A stretch of DNA of 64,000 bases, taken from RPQJ01 sp963746325 (GTDB lineage: Bacteria; Pseudomonadota; Gammaproteobacteria; Steroidobacterales; Steroidobacteraceae). Location: assembly GCA_963746325.1 (NCBI GenBank), contig CAVVBC010000001.1, positions 62,001-126,000 of the forward strand, read 5' to 3'. Positions 40,764 to 49,650 of the stretch are shown piece by piece. Position 1 is the first letter of the stretch; every line of letters begins with the position of its first letter. The notes beneath the pieces are model-generated. The model was not told where the DNA came from. It searched no databases and worked only from the letters and a program-made list of their open reading frames with translations. The translations under genes were made by a program, and so were the position numbers.

Positions 40764-42038
40764 TTAGTAGCGCGGCCGCATCACGCTGGCATAAGCGTGC
40801 TCCACGATCGCATCGCACGACAACTGGCTCGCCTCGTTATCGAAGCGGAAGTGAATGCCGCCGTAGATCCGGCTGTCGGCCTCTTCCTGGCCCAGTTGCG
40901 AGAAGCTCGAATACTGGCGCGTGACGTTTGGGTTGGCACCGGAGCCCACCCAGGTGGCCGAGAACGCTACGGCGTCCGTGCCGACGCCCCTCGCCAGCGC
41001 TTCGGCCGCACACGCGCCGAGGCCCGCCATGTTGCCCGGGTACGTCGGGTACGGCGGTGTCGGCAGCAGCGGGGTCCAGGACGGATCCGCGATCGTCGCG
41101 GGATTGAGATCGGTGTCAGCCTGGGGAATCGCGGTGATCTGGCGCCACATCCCATAGGTGAACTTGCCCGTCTGCGTGCTGAGCAGGGAATCCATCATCG
41201 AGGTGTTGAGAAAAGCGTACAGCCGTGCCGCCTCGAGCAGCGACATGCGACGCGCGAGGACCACGTCGCGGGCCACGTTGTTCCAGATCACGAAGACATT
41301 GGTACTGGTGATCACGCCTGCAAACAGCTGCGCAGACTGGGTCTGCGTGGCGGTGCGCGTGGCGCTGTTGGCGGCACCGAGCGACTTCACCTCCGCGAAG
41401 TCATTGGCATACCGTTCGCTGGTGATCTCGGGATGACGCGGCACCAGGAACTGCGTGATCGACTTCATCACGAACGGCTTCGCCGCGGGTAACTGCGACA
41501 GGCCCGGCTGTCCGCCCGGCACCGACGGTTGCCACAGCCCCGGCAACGCTGGCAGCCCGTACGGAATCGGCGGGCCGAAGATCCCGTCGTCAGCACGCCA
41601 CTGCAGGGTCCGCTGGGCCACGGCCTTGCCGATCGCCACGCCCTGAAAGGCACGCCCCGGCGGAATTTTCGCCAGCCGGGCTTTCAATGCCGCGTCGAAC
41701 GCCGCTTTCTGGGCATCCCCCGGTATCAGGGCCACGAGCACGTCGTGGGCGGCCTGTGCCACCGCAGCGTCCTGCGAGGCGCCCCACGACGCGATCACCG
41801 AGCCATGGAACGGGGTGTAGCGCCGCGCGATCGAGTTGGCGGCATCGAACATCGCGACATGCATGACGGCGTAGTAACGCAAGCCCAGCGGGCCCGCTGC
41901 CGCGGGAATCGTGGCGTGCGCGAGCTGGTTCCACTCGATCACCACGGCCGGATCGGAATCGTACCCGGCCCTGGCCGGTACCTGGACGGCCAGCAGCGCA
42001 AAGGCGAGCGCCACCGCCAAGAAGTGTCGGGTCAGCAT
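40764..42038 (-). CDS. Vanadium haloperoxidase / PAP2-like exported protein with altered active site
   Basis: A 424-residue protein with a signal peptide (MLTRHFLAVALAFALLAVQV, then PARA). It has the all-helical fold pattern of the vanadium-dependent haloperoxidase / type 2 phosphatidic acid phosphatase superfamily: WNQLAHATIPAAAGPLGLRYYAVMHVAMFDAANSI near the start and SRIYGGIHFRFDNEA near the end, which carries the conserved Arg and His that hold vanadate or phosphate. The middle motif, normally with PSGH, reads YPTYPGNMAGLGAC, so the acid-base histidine is missing. The ATG at 42038 has GGGAGGGA upstream. Enzyme activity is doubtful; a binding or altered role is possible. Confidence 0.72.
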   Translation of the reverse strand: MLTRHFLAVALAFALLAVQVPARAGYDSDPAVVIEWNQLAHATIPAAAGPLGLRYYAVMHVAMFDAANSIARRYTPFHGSVIASWGASQDAAVAQAAHDVLVALIPGDAQKAAFDAALKARLAKIPPGRAFQGVAIGKAVAQRTLQWRADDGIFGPPIPYGLPALPGLWQPSVPGGQPGLSQLPAAKPFVMKSITQFLVPRHPEITSERYANDFAEVKSLGAANSATRTATQTQSAQLFAGVITSTNVFVIWNNVARDVVLARRMSLLEAARLYAFLNTSMMDSLLSTQTGKFTYGMWRQITAIPQADTDLNPATIADPSWTPLLPTPPYPTYPGNMAGLGACAAEALARGVGTDAVAFSATWVGSGANPNVTRQYSSFSQLGQEEADSRIYGGIHFRFDNEASQLSCDAIVEHAYASVMRPRY

Positions 42039-42156
42039 CGGAATCCCTCCCTCAGGCGCACGCCTGCGCCCGGACGTGTTGCGGAACGAATTTTGGAACG
42101 CTGCGTGCGGTTCCTTCCGCACGGGCCGCCTATGTACCAAGCGAAGCGGTCGTAGG

Positions 42157-42186
42157 TATAATCCCTGAACGGGACATTGGATGTCC
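42157..42186 (+). promoter_or_regulatory. -10 box and palindromic operator of the CadC-like gene
   Basis: A perfect TATAAT (42157-42162) lies 85 nt upstream of the regulator ATG; no good -35 is seen at 17 nt, so it may need an activator. Ten bases downstream is the palindrome GGACAT-TGG-ATGTCC (42172-42186). Its place after the -10 suits an operator for autoregulation. The 209-bp divergent spacer also serves the haloperoxidase-like gene. Confidence 0.45.
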
Positions 42187-42247
42187 TTGGCGCTATCTGA
42201 AGAATTCTTTGGAGTTCTGACGACTGAAGCCATGTCGAGGGCCGCTC

Positions 42248-43048
42248 ATGGAAGACCGCCTTCAGAATCTCGGCTGCTACGATTTCGACGGCTTCCGCCT
42301 CGATGCGAGCCGTCGCGTCATCCAGGCGCGTGAGTGCGGCCGACGCCTGCTGATCCCGCCGAAAGCCTTCGACGTCGCCCACTACTTCGTCCGCCACCCG
42401 GCCCAGGTCCTGTCCAAGTGGGACTTGCTGGCGCAGTTATGGCCCGATGTCATCGTCGAGGAAAACGCGCTCACGCAGATGATCTCGATCCTGCGGTCTG
42501 CACTGGGCGAGACGCGGGGCGAGAACCGCTACATCGTGACCGTTCCGCGCCGTGGCTATTGTTTCGTCGCGACGGTCATTCACGTCGCCTCCGCTTCGCC
42601 GCCACCTCCCGCCCTGGACCACCCCACTGTCGCGGTGCTCCCGCTGAGCAACTGGAGCGGGCTGCTGGACGATGAACTGCTGGCAGCGGGGATTGCCGAG
42701 GGCATCCTGCATCGACTCGCCCGGACAGCAGGCATCAAGCTCGTGGCGCAGACCTCGTCGTTCGCTTTTCGCGGCATGCGCCTCGACGCCCGTGAGGTAG
42801 GGCGCCGGCTCGATGCACGCTACCTGATCGAAGGCGGCTTGCAGCGCGCCGGCAGGCGCCTGCGGATCACTGTCCAGCTGATCGACGCGACCGACGGCAC
42901 CCACGTCTGGTCGCTGATGTTCGACAAGAACGCAGACGACGTCTTCAGCGTGGAGGACCACGTGTCGCTAGGTGTCGCGCGCGCATTGCGTCACAGCATG
43001 GCTCGCTGCGCCGCGCCAACCGGCAAAAGTGCGGAGCCTGCATGCTAG
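42248..43048 (+). CDS. CadC/ToxR-type winged-helix regulator with TolB-like domain, no membrane segment
   Basis: A 266-residue regulator. Residues 8-110 are an OmpR/ToxR-type winged helix (LGCYDFDGFRLDASRRV, LLIPPKAFDVAHYFVRHP, ENALTQMISILRSALGE, RYIVTVPRRGYCFVA). Residues 125-250 are a TolB-like N-terminal domain (TVAVLPLSNWSG, YLIEGGLQRAGRRLRITVQL, GTHVWSLMFD). This architecture is common in CadC-like regulators, which normally have a transmembrane helix between the two parts; here the linker is only a proline-rich stretch (SASPPPPALDHP). It should therefore be cytoplasmic. It is divergent from the haloperoxidase-like gene, a likely target. Confidence 0.85.
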   Translation: MEDRLQNLGCYDFDGFRLDASRRVIQARECGRRLLIPPKAFDVAHYFVRHPAQVLSKWDLLAQLWPDVIVEENALTQMISILRSALGETRGENRYIVTVPRRGYCFVATVIHVASASPPPPALDHPTVAVLPLSNWSGLLDDELLAAGIAEGILHRLARTAGIKLVAQTSSFAFRGMRLDAREVGRRLDARYLIEGGLQRAGRRLRITVQLIDATDGTHVWSLMFDKNADDVFSVEDHVSLGVARALRHSMARCAAPTGKSAEPAC

Positions 43049-43130
43049 CCGAAGGCAGAATTTGCGAATGGCCAACCCATTGCTTTGCCTGCTCGCTGCG
43101 AGCGACCGAGGCCAGCTACTTCACTCCTAC

Positions 43131-43173
43131 ACTAATCCCTAATCCCTAGTCCCTAATCCCTCTAATCCCTTCC
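43131..43173 (-). repeat. Heptamer repeat, single arm, copy 3
   Basis: Five to six units of the heptamer (GGGATTA/GGGACTA on the minus strand) lie directly beyond the ntrX stop codon, which is at 43174. No matching left arm is present in the rest of the 125-bp gap, so this copy is a half element. It lies between the convergent CadC-like and ntrX genes. Confidence 0.75.
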
Positions 43174-44532
43174 TCAATCATCCGCCTGGCGGAAATCCAC
43201 TCCCAGCGACCGCAGCTTGCGATACAGATGCGTGCGCTCCATGCCGACGCGCTTCGCCAGCTGACCCACCTTGCCATTGCACAACTGCAACTGCTGCGTG
43301 AGATAGGCACGCTCGAAGTGCTCGCGCGCTTCGCGCAGTGGCAAGGCCAGCAGGTCCTGCTTCACCAGCGGCTCGTCCACGGGTGCATGCGACGAAATTT
43401 CGCGCTCGATCTCCTCGAGGCGAATCTCTTCCGAGCCGCCCTGGATCAGCAGGCGCTGCACCAGGTTCTTGAGTTCGCGGATGTTGCCCGGCCAGGGGTA
43501 ATTGCGCAGACGGTTCTGCGACGCGACGCCAAAGCGGCGGAACGGCAGACGCTCGTCATCGACCAGGCGGTCGACGTAGTAGCGCAGCAATTCCGGCACG
43601 TCCTCGGCGTATTCGCGCAGCGGCGGGATGCGCAGCGTCAGCACGTTCAGGTTCGACAGCAGGTCGAGCCGGAACGGCGTCAGCCCGCGGGTTTCGAAGC
43701 CGGGCTGCGCCGACGACAGGATGCGAACGTCGAAGCGCAGCGGCGTGCGGCCACCCTTGCGTTGCAACGTGCCGGATTCCAGCACGGCCAGCAGCAGGCG
43801 CTGCGCGCTCTGCGGCAAGTCTTCGAGACCGTTGATGAACAGCACGCCGCCCTGTGCCTGTTCGAGTACACCGGCGCTCACGCCCGAGGCATTCTCCACT
43901 CCCAGCAGGACGTCTTCCGCGTTGGCGTCGGTGACCGAACCGGCCACCAGCAGCACGAACGGCCCCGAACTGCGCGCACTCAGCGCATGGATGTAGCGCG
44001 CAAATGCCTCGCGTCCCGTGCCTGGTTCGCCGAGCACCAGCACCGGCGCCTCGTGCGGGGCGATCTGCTTCACCTTCTCGCGCAGGTCACGCATCAGGCG
44101 GCTGCGGCCCACCGGCGCGATCAGCGGCGGCACCAGCGTGCGCGTGACGCGCTGCCGGCGCTTGCCTTCTTCCAGCGCGCGCTCCACGGTGCGCAGCAGC
44201 TTTGCCAGCGACAACGGCTTCTCGATGTAGTCGATCGCACCGAGCCGCGTGGCTTCGACGGCGGTCTCGACCGTGCCGTGGCCGGACATCATCACGACCG
44301 GCGCCGTAAGCGACTGCGCCTGCTGCCATTCGCGCAGCAGGCTGATGCCATCGGTATCGGGCATCCAGATGTCGAGCAGGATGAGGTCTGGCGCAAGCTG
44401 CGCGCAGGCGGCTCGCGCCTCCGCTGCATTGCCCGCGGTTTCGACAGCGTAGCCCTCCTCCGAGAGAATCTCCCGAACGAGTTCACGGATGTCGTTCTCG
44501 TCATCGACGACGAGAATCCGTGCGTTGGTCAT
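43174..44532 (-). CDS. ntrX: NtrX-like response regulator with degenerate AAA+ domain
   Basis: A 452-residue regulator with receiver domain (DDE at 10-12, D54, K105), a sigma-54-activator type AAA+ domain and a Fis-type helix-turn-helix (GKVGQLAKRVGMERTHLYRK). The ATPase centre is damaged: Walker A reads GEPGTGRE (168-175) with R174 for lysine, the GAFTGA loop that touches sigma-54 is absent (GVENASGVSAG in its place), and Walker B is LFING instead of LFLDE. It should bind DNA and respond to NtrY but is unlikely to drive sigma-54. NtrX proteins lacking GAFTGA are known, for example in Neisseria. The start overlaps ntrY by 4 nt. Confidence 0.88.
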   Translation of the reverse strand: MTNARILVVDDENDIRELVREILSEEGYAVETAGNAAEARAACAQLAPDLILLDIWMPDTDGISLLREWQQAQSLTAPVVMMSGHGTVETAVEATRLGAIDYIEKPLSLAKLLRTVERALEEGKRRQRVTRTLVPPLIAPVGRSRLMRDLREKVKQIAPHEAPVLVLGEPGTGREAFARYIHALSARSSGPFVLLVAGSVTDANAEDVLLGVENASGVSAGVLEQAQGGVLFINGLEDLPQSAQRLLLAVLESGTLQRKGGRTPLRFDVRILSSAQPGFETRGLTPFRLDLLSNLNVLTLRIPPLREYAEDVPELLRYYVDRLVDDERLPFRRFGVASQNRLRNYPWPGNIRELKNLVQRLLIQGGSEEIRLEEIEREISSHAPVDEPLVKQDLLALPLREAREHFERAYLTQQLQLCNGKVGQLAKRVGMERTHLYRKLRSLGVDFRQADD

Positions 44533-46775
44533 GCGCTTTCTCTCCTTGGCTCTGTCATGCCGCGCACCTGCGCGCGGACTGCCGCTGCTTCACGCAACGG
44601 CAGGTCGATTCGAACCTGCGCGCCGCCCGCGGCGCGATTGTCGGCCTCGATGTGCCCGCCGTGTTCTTCCACGATCTTGCGGACGATGGCCAGCCCGAGT
44701 CCGGTGCCCTTGGCCTTGGTGGTGACGTACGGGTCGAACACCTGCCCGATCAGTTCGCGCTGGAACCCCGGGCCGTTGTCCTCGACGGTGACGCGCGCCA
44801 CTTCGTTCTCGCCGCGCAGCACCCGGCGCGTCGTCACCGCGATCGCGCCGTCGGCCTGGCCCTCGAGCGCCTCGACGGCGTTCGTGAGCAGGTTGTTGAG
44901 CAATTGTCGCAGGCGGCCGGGGTCGGCCACCACTGAATCGATGGCCGCGTCGAGGTCGACATTGAGGCGCACCCCGCGGATCGCGCCCTGCGCCCGGTAC
45001 AGGTCGCTGACTTCGGTGACCATCTTGTTGAGGTCGACCGTCGCCATCTCGAGGCGCGGCGCCCGGGCGTACTCGGAGAAGGCGTTGACCATTTCCTTCA
45101 TGGCCTCGACCTGCTGCACGATCGTCTCGGTCGCGCGCTCGAGCATCTGCGCGTCTTTCGGGTCGGTCATCACGGGCAGCAGCTTGTGGCGCAAGCGCTC
45201 GGCCGAAAGCCGGATCGGGGTCAGCGGGTTCTTGATCTCGTGCGCGAGGCGTCGCGCCACCTCGCCCCATGCCGCTTCGCGCTGGGCCTGCAGCATCGCC
45301 GTGATGTCGTCGAACACCAGCACGTACCCGCCCGGCGCGTCGCCTTCGGCCGGCAGCGGCGTGCAGGCACACATCAGGATGCGACGACCCGCGCCGGTCT
45401 GGAACGTGAACTGCTCGCGCCACTCGGGCACGCCGCCGGCGAAGCGCTGCTGGCACGCGTCCGCGAACAGGCGCGCCAGGCTGTGCGGGTCCGCTCCCAC
45501 CGTGGCCAGCGGCGTGCCGACGCGCGCCTCGATGTCGTCGACCAGGATGGTTCCTGCCGCGCGGTTGGCGGTGCGCACGCGCCAGTCAGGCTCGAGCGAA
45601 ATCACGCCCGTGGACAGACGCGCAAGGATCACGGCGAGGTTGGCGCGTTCGGTTTCCGCGGCCTGCTGCGCGCGCCGCTGGTCCTCGCGGGCCTTGCGCA
45701 ACCGCTTGATCATGTCGTTGAACGAATGGACGAGGAATCCCATCTCGTCGTGCGACGTGAGCGGCAACTTGGTGTCGAGATCGCCCTGTGCCACGGCGCG
45801 CGTGCCCTGCACCAGGTCCTGGATCGGTTGCACCAGCCGCTGCGCCGTGAAGATCGCGCCGTACCAGGCCGCGAGCAGCGACAGCAGCAGCACCACGGTG
45901 AGCGTCAGGATGAAGCTCGCCTTGAGCGGCCGGCGCAGGTAATCCTTCTCGCCGAACTGCTGGTAGGCCGCCTGCACGGTGTCAGCCAGCGCGCCGAGAC
46001 GCTCCGCGACCGGATAGATCGACTGCAGCACCAGTCGCTCGCTGCCGAGGCCCGGCGCGTCGCCGATCGGCACGGCCGTGCGGATCAGGTAGCCGCCGTT
46101 CTGCTGCGGCTCGAGGCTGACGAAAGGCTGCCCCTGCCGCACCTGCAGCAGCACCTCGTCCGGCACGGCTTCGGGCACGATGTCCGACGACAGGCCCTTG
46201 CTCACCGTGATCACGCGACCCGATTCCGTCGCCACCGTCAGTTCCGAGGCGCCCACCTGTCGCCGCATCGTTTCGAGCAGGCCCGGCAGCGTCGAACCCC
46301 CGACACCGATTTCGTCCGCGATCAACTCCGAATCGGCCAGGTGCTCGCGCATGCGCACTTCGAGTGCGGAGCGCGACAGCACCAGCGCGTCATCCAGGCT
46401 CTTGCGGATCTCGACGTTGAACCAGCTGTCGATGCCCTGGCTCAGGAACTGCACCGCGAAGAAATAGACCAGCAGGATCGGCAACGTCGCCAGCACGCCG
46501 AAGATCCAGACCATCCGCGCCTTGAGGCGCGAGCCGATCACGTGTCCACGCCAGTCGCGGATCAGTTGGGTGAGCTTCGTCGCGAGCAGGCCGACCAGCA
46601 CCACGAGGCCCGCGATGTTGATGGCGAGGATCCACGGATGCAGCCGGCTGAACTGCTCGGAGTTCTGCGCGGTCTGGGCCATGGACAGGATGGCCGCGAG
46701 CCAGAGCAGCCCGCCCAGGCCCATCGTCACCGCGGTTGCGGCGCGCTTCAGGGCCGGAGTGTCCACGTTTTCCAC
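44529..46775 (-). CDS. ntrY: NtrY-like membrane sensor histidine kinase
   Basis: A 748-residue kinase. Three N-terminal transmembrane helices (about 13-33, 48-66, 88-110) precede a periplasmic domain (about 112-285), and a fourth helix (about 288-312) leads to HAMP (QRLVQPIQDLVQGTRAVAQG), PAS (about 380-490), and the kinase core (ARRLAHEIKNPLTPIRLSAE; LLTNAVEALEG; DNGPGF; GTGLGLAIV). The layout is that of NtrY, which with NtrX controls nitrogen, redox or envelope genes in proteobacteria. It overlaps ntrX by 4 nt and DUF4390 by 28 nt, a conserved gammaproteobacterial order. Confidence 0.92.
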   Translation of the reverse strand: MENVDTPALKRAATAVTMGLGGLLWLAAILSMAQTAQNSEQFSRLHPWILAINIAGLVVLVGLLATKLTQLIRDWRGHVIGSRLKARMVWIFGVLATLPILLVYFFAVQFLSQGIDSWFNVEIRKSLDDALVLSRSALEVRMREHLADSELIADEIGVGGSTLPGLLETMRRQVGASELTVATESGRVITVSKGLSSDIVPEAVPDEVLLQVRQGQPFVSLEPQQNGGYLIRTAVPIGDAPGLGSERLVLQSIYPVAERLGALADTVQAAYQQFGEKDYLRRPLKASFILTLTVVLLLSLLAAWYGAIFTAQRLVQPIQDLVQGTRAVAQGDLDTKLPLTSHDEMGFLVHSFNDMIKRLRKAREDQRRAQQAAETERANLAVILARLSTGVISLEPDWRVRTANRAAGTILVDDIEARVGTPLATVGADPHSLARLFADACQQRFAGGVPEWREQFTFQTGAGRRILMCACTPLPAEGDAPGGYVLVFDDITAMLQAQREAAWGEVARRLAHEIKNPLTPIRLSAERLRHKLLPVMTDPKDAQMLERATETIVQQVEAMKEMVNAFSEYARAPRLEMATVDLNKMVTEVSDLYRAQGAIRGVRLNVDLDAAIDSVVADPGRLRQLLNNLLTNAVEALEGQADGAIAVTTRRVLRGENEVARVTVEDNGPGFQRELIGQVFDPYVTTKAKGTGLGLAIVRKIVEEHGGHIEADNRAAGGAQVRIDLPLREAAAVRAQVRGMTEPRRESA

Positions 46776-47353
46776 TCGCTCTCGGCGCTCCAGTCGTCCG
46801 TCCAGAACAGGAGCCAGCCGAAGACGTCGGGCGCGGTGTTCATCCCGAGGACGGCTCGTATCCGTCCTTGGTAGACCGGTCCATCGCTCACCAGTGAGGT
46901 ATCGAGGACGGGCAGGCCGCGCAGTTCGGTGACGCGCTCCAGCGCGCCCTGCAGCGAGCCGAAATCCTGCTGCTCGCCCGTGTTGAGGTTCTTGACCAGG
47001 TAACGCTGGCTCAGCGCGTGATAGCTGACTTCGTAGCGCTGCTCGAGTGCAGCGATGCCGGCATCGGGCATGTAGCGTCGAACACGATCGACGCTCACTT
47101 CATAAGTAAGCCGCAGCGTCAATCCGGACTCGACTGCCCTGCGTGCGCCATCGGGCAGCGTTAGATCGAGTTTCGCGTCGAGTTCGTAGACGCCTTCGTC
47201 GATGGTGACCGCGACTTCCCGCAGCACCAGCCGCGCTTCATCTGCGGCGCCTGCCGGCGCAACCGCCGTTGCAATAAAGCACAGGGCGACCCACGCAGCG
47301 CAGCGCGCCAAATACGGCGGTTTGCGCAGCACGGTGAGAAGGCTGTAGCTCAT
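46748..47353 (-). CDS. DUF4390 exported protein
   Basis: A 201-residue protein with a signal peptide (ARCAAWVALCFIATAVAPAG, cleavage near AGA-A) and a DUF4390 domain: LVLREVAVTIDEGVYELDAKLDL, LRLTYEVSVDRVRRYMPDAG, YEVSYHALSQRYLVKNLNTG, ending WSAESEWKTWTLRP. The family is almost always found next to ntrY and rsmB in gammaproteobacteria and has no known function; an envelope role tied to NtrY sensing is reasonable inference. I prefer the ATG at 47353 over the TTG at 47362. It overlaps ntrY by 28 nt. Confidence 0.88.
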   Translation of the reverse strand: MSYSLLTVLRKPPYLARCAAWVALCFIATAVAPAGAADEARLVLREVAVTIDEGVYELDAKLDLTLPDGARRAVESGLTLRLTYEVSVDRVRRYMPDAGIAALEQRYEVSYHALSQRYLVKNLNTGEQQDFGSLQGALERVTELRGLPVLDTSLVSDGPVYQGRIRAVLGMNTAPDVFGWLLFWTDDWSAESEWKTWTLRP

Positions 47354-47362
47354 TTCCAACAA

Positions 47363-48691
47363 TCATAACGACTTGCCCAGACAAGCATAATAGAACCCGT
47401 CCATATCGGCCTCGCCGGGCAGGACCTGGTAGCCCGGACCGGCGTCCGACGGCCGCGCCGGCCACTGCCGGGTCAGTTCCGGAGTCAGGTCACGGGCATC
47501 CGCAGTCGCGCCGAGGAACCCCGCCACCACGCGCTCGTTCTCGGCGGCCAGCACCGAACAACTGGTGTAAAGCAGTCGGCCCCCGGGCTTGACCACCCCC
47601 CAGGCGGCCGTCAAGAGGTTGCCCTGCTTGCGGGCCAGCGCAGGTATGTCCTTGACTCGCCTAAGGATTTTGATGTCCGGATGGCGTCGGATCACGCCGG
47701 TTGCCGAGCAGGGCACGTCCAGCAGGACACGGTCGAAGGGCCGCCCGTCCCACCAGCCCCGGACGTTCTCGACGTCGGCGGCCACCAACCGGGCCTGCAA
47801 GCCCAGCCGGTCGAGATTCTCCTGCACGCGCGCGAGGCGGGGCCCGGAGACATCGAGCGCAGTGACGTCGGCCTCGCCATTGGTGCGCTCCAGCACGTGA
47901 CAGGTCTTGCCGCCCGGCGCGGCACACGCGTCGAGGATGCGGTCGCCCGGCTGCGGCGCCAGGAGTTCGACCGCCAACTGCGCGGCGGCGTCCTGCACCG
48001 AGAGCCGGCCATCGAGGAAACCGGGCAGCGAGCGCACGTCGGTGGGTGGGGTCACCTGCAGCGCGTCGGGAGCGAACGGATGCGGCGTGACCGTGAAGCC
48101 GGCCTCGGTCAGTTCGGCCTGCGCCCAGGTGCGGTCGCCCCGCATGGTGTTCACGCGCAGCCACAGCGGCGGGTGCACGTTGTTGGCCTCGAGCACGGCC
48201 AGCGCCGCTTCGCCGCGGTCGGCGCGCAACGCGTCGACGAACCAGCGCGGGTGGGCAGTGCGCAGGGCCAGGTCACGGTCGATCGCGTGCAGGATGTCGG
48301 CCTGCTCGCGCTGGAAGCGACGCAGGATCGCATTGACGAAGCCCGCGGCCTTCTCGAAGCCAAGCACGCGCGCCGCGCTCACCGTCTCCGATACCGCCGC
48401 ATGCGCCGCCGTCTCGCCCGCGACGAGCTGGAACAGGCCGACCTCGAGCAGCGCCCGCAGGCGCGGCGCCAGCTGATCGGGGGAGCGCGTCGCCAACGCG
48501 TTCAGGATCGCCGCGAGCCGGACATGCCAGCGCAGCGTGCCATAGCAGAGCGAACGCTTGAGTCCGCGCACCGAGCCTTCGTCGCTTTCCGCGGCCAGCA
48601 GATCGTCGAGCGAGCGGCCGTTCTCGATCACCTCGGCGACGATGATCGCCGCCGACGCGCGCACCTCGGCTGGACCCGTGGACGTGCTCAT
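47363..48691 (-). CDS. rsmB: 16S rRNA (cytosine967-C5)-methyltransferase RsmB
   Basis: RsmB methylates C967 of 16S rRNA. The 442-residue protein has an N-terminal NusB-like RNA-binding domain (about 8-140; RGLKRSLCYGTLRW, AGFVNAILRRF) and a SAM-dependent Rossmann domain with DACAAPGGKTCH, LDVPCSATGVIRRHPDIK (motif IV, PC) and LLYTSCSV (motif VI, the catalytic TC-type cysteine is SC here). The start overlaps the fmt stop by 4 nt, the classic def-fmt-rsmB order. Confidence 0.93.
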   Translation of the reverse strand: MSTSTGPAEVRASAAIIVAEVIENGRSLDDLLAAESDEGSVRGLKRSLCYGTLRWHVRLAAILNALATRSPDQLAPRLRALLEVGLFQLVAGETAAHAAVSETVSAARVLGFEKAAGFVNAILRRFQREQADILHAIDRDLALRTAHPRWFVDALRADRGEAALAVLEANNVHPPLWLRVNTMRGDRTWAQAELTEAGFTVTPHPFAPDALQVTPPTDVRSLPGFLDGRLSVQDAAAQLAVELLAPQPGDRILDACAAPGGKTCHVLERTNGEADVTALDVSGPRLARVQENLDRLGLQARLVAADVENVRGWWDGRPFDRVLLDVPCSATGVIRRHPDIKILRRVKDIPALARKQGNLLTAAWGVVKPGGRLLYTSCSVLAAENERVVAGFLGATADARDLTPELTRQWPARPSDAGPGYQVLPGEADMDGFYYACLGKSL

Positions 48692-49650
48692 GGAATCACC
48701 TCGCCGAAGCGTTCGCCGCGCAGCGGCCTGGAATTGAGGACAGCGCGCGCCTGGAGCGGCTTGCGGCCAGGAAACTGCAGCGTGAGCAACTCGAGCAAGC
48801 CGTCGCCGGTGGCCACGAGCAATTGCCCGTCTGCCGCGTGTGTTACGGCACCGGGCGGCAGGGTGGCGTCGACAGGAGGCTGTGCATGCGGCACGGGACG
48901 GACTTCCCATACACGGACCTGCTCGTCGCCAAGCCGGGTCTCTGCGACCGGCCATGGATTGAACGCGCGGACCTGGCGATCGATCGCCACGGCGGAATTC
49001 GACCAATCGATGCGCGCTTCGTCCTTGCGGATCTTGGCCGCATACGTGGCGCCGGTCGCCGACTGCGGCTGCGCCTGCAACGTACCTGCAGCCCAGCCAC
49101 GCACCGCATCGACGATGGCCTGTGCACCGAGCGGCGCAAGCCGGTCGTGTAGCTCGCCCGCGGTCTCGTGCGGACCGATCGCGAGCTCGCGCCGCAGCAA
49201 CTCCGGCCCGGTATCGAGGCCCGCATCCATTTTCATGATCGATATCCCGGTGCGCTCGTCGCCGGCAAGGATGGCACGCTGGATGGGCGCCGCTCCGCGC
49301 CAACGCGGCAGCAGCGACCCGTGGATGTTCAGGCAACCGAGCCGCGGGATATCCAGCACGGCCTGCGGCAGGATGAGGCCGTAGGCCACGACCACCATCA
49401 GGTCCGGTGCATGCGCCGCGAGACCGGCCTGGGCTTCTGCCGTCTTGAGCGTGGGCGGTTGTTCGACGGCAATGCCAAGGGCGAGCGCCCGTTGCTTCAC
49501 CGCACTGGCGGTCAGCGCGCGGCCGCGACCGGCGGGCCGGTCGGGCTGCGTGTACACCGCGACAAGCGTGTGCCCGGCGTCGTGCAATGCCTGCAGGGCC
49601 GGCACCGAAAATTCTGGCGTGCCGGCAAAGACGATGCGAAGTGGCGGCAT
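48688..49650 (-). CDS. fmt: Methionyl-tRNA formyltransferase
   Basis: Fmt formylates initiator Met-tRNA with 10-formyl-tetrahydrofolate. The 320-residue protein has the hydrolase/transferase domain with RIVFAGTPEFSVPAL, the catalytic NIHGSLLPRWRGAAPIQ (Asn, His) and GISIMKMDAGLDTGP, then the C-terminal OB-like domain (ARIDWSNSAVAIDRQVRAFNP). It overlaps def (ATGA) upstream and rsmB downstream, so the three are translated as a unit. Confidence 0.95.
   Translation of the reverse strand: MPPLRIVFAGTPEFSVPALQALHDAGHTLVAVYTQPDRPAGRGRALTASAVKQRALALGIAVEQPPTLKTAEAQAGLAAHAPDLMVVVAYGLILPQAVLDIPRLGCLNIHGSLLPRWRGAAPIQRAILAGDERTGISIMKMDAGLDTGPELLRRELAIGPHETAGELHDRLAPLGAQAIVDAVRGWAAGTLQAQPQSATGATYAAKIRKDEARIDWSNSAVAIDRQVRAFNPWPVAETRLGDEQVRVWEVRPVPHAQPPVDATLPPGAVTHAADGQLLVATGDGLLELLTLQFPGRKPLQARAVLNSRPLRGERFGEVIP

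Noticed and set aside
43228..45942. Very long plus-strand open frame (904 codons) across ntrX and ntrY
   Set aside because: It runs antisense to two clearly recognisable regulators and is a shadow frame of high-GC coding sequence.
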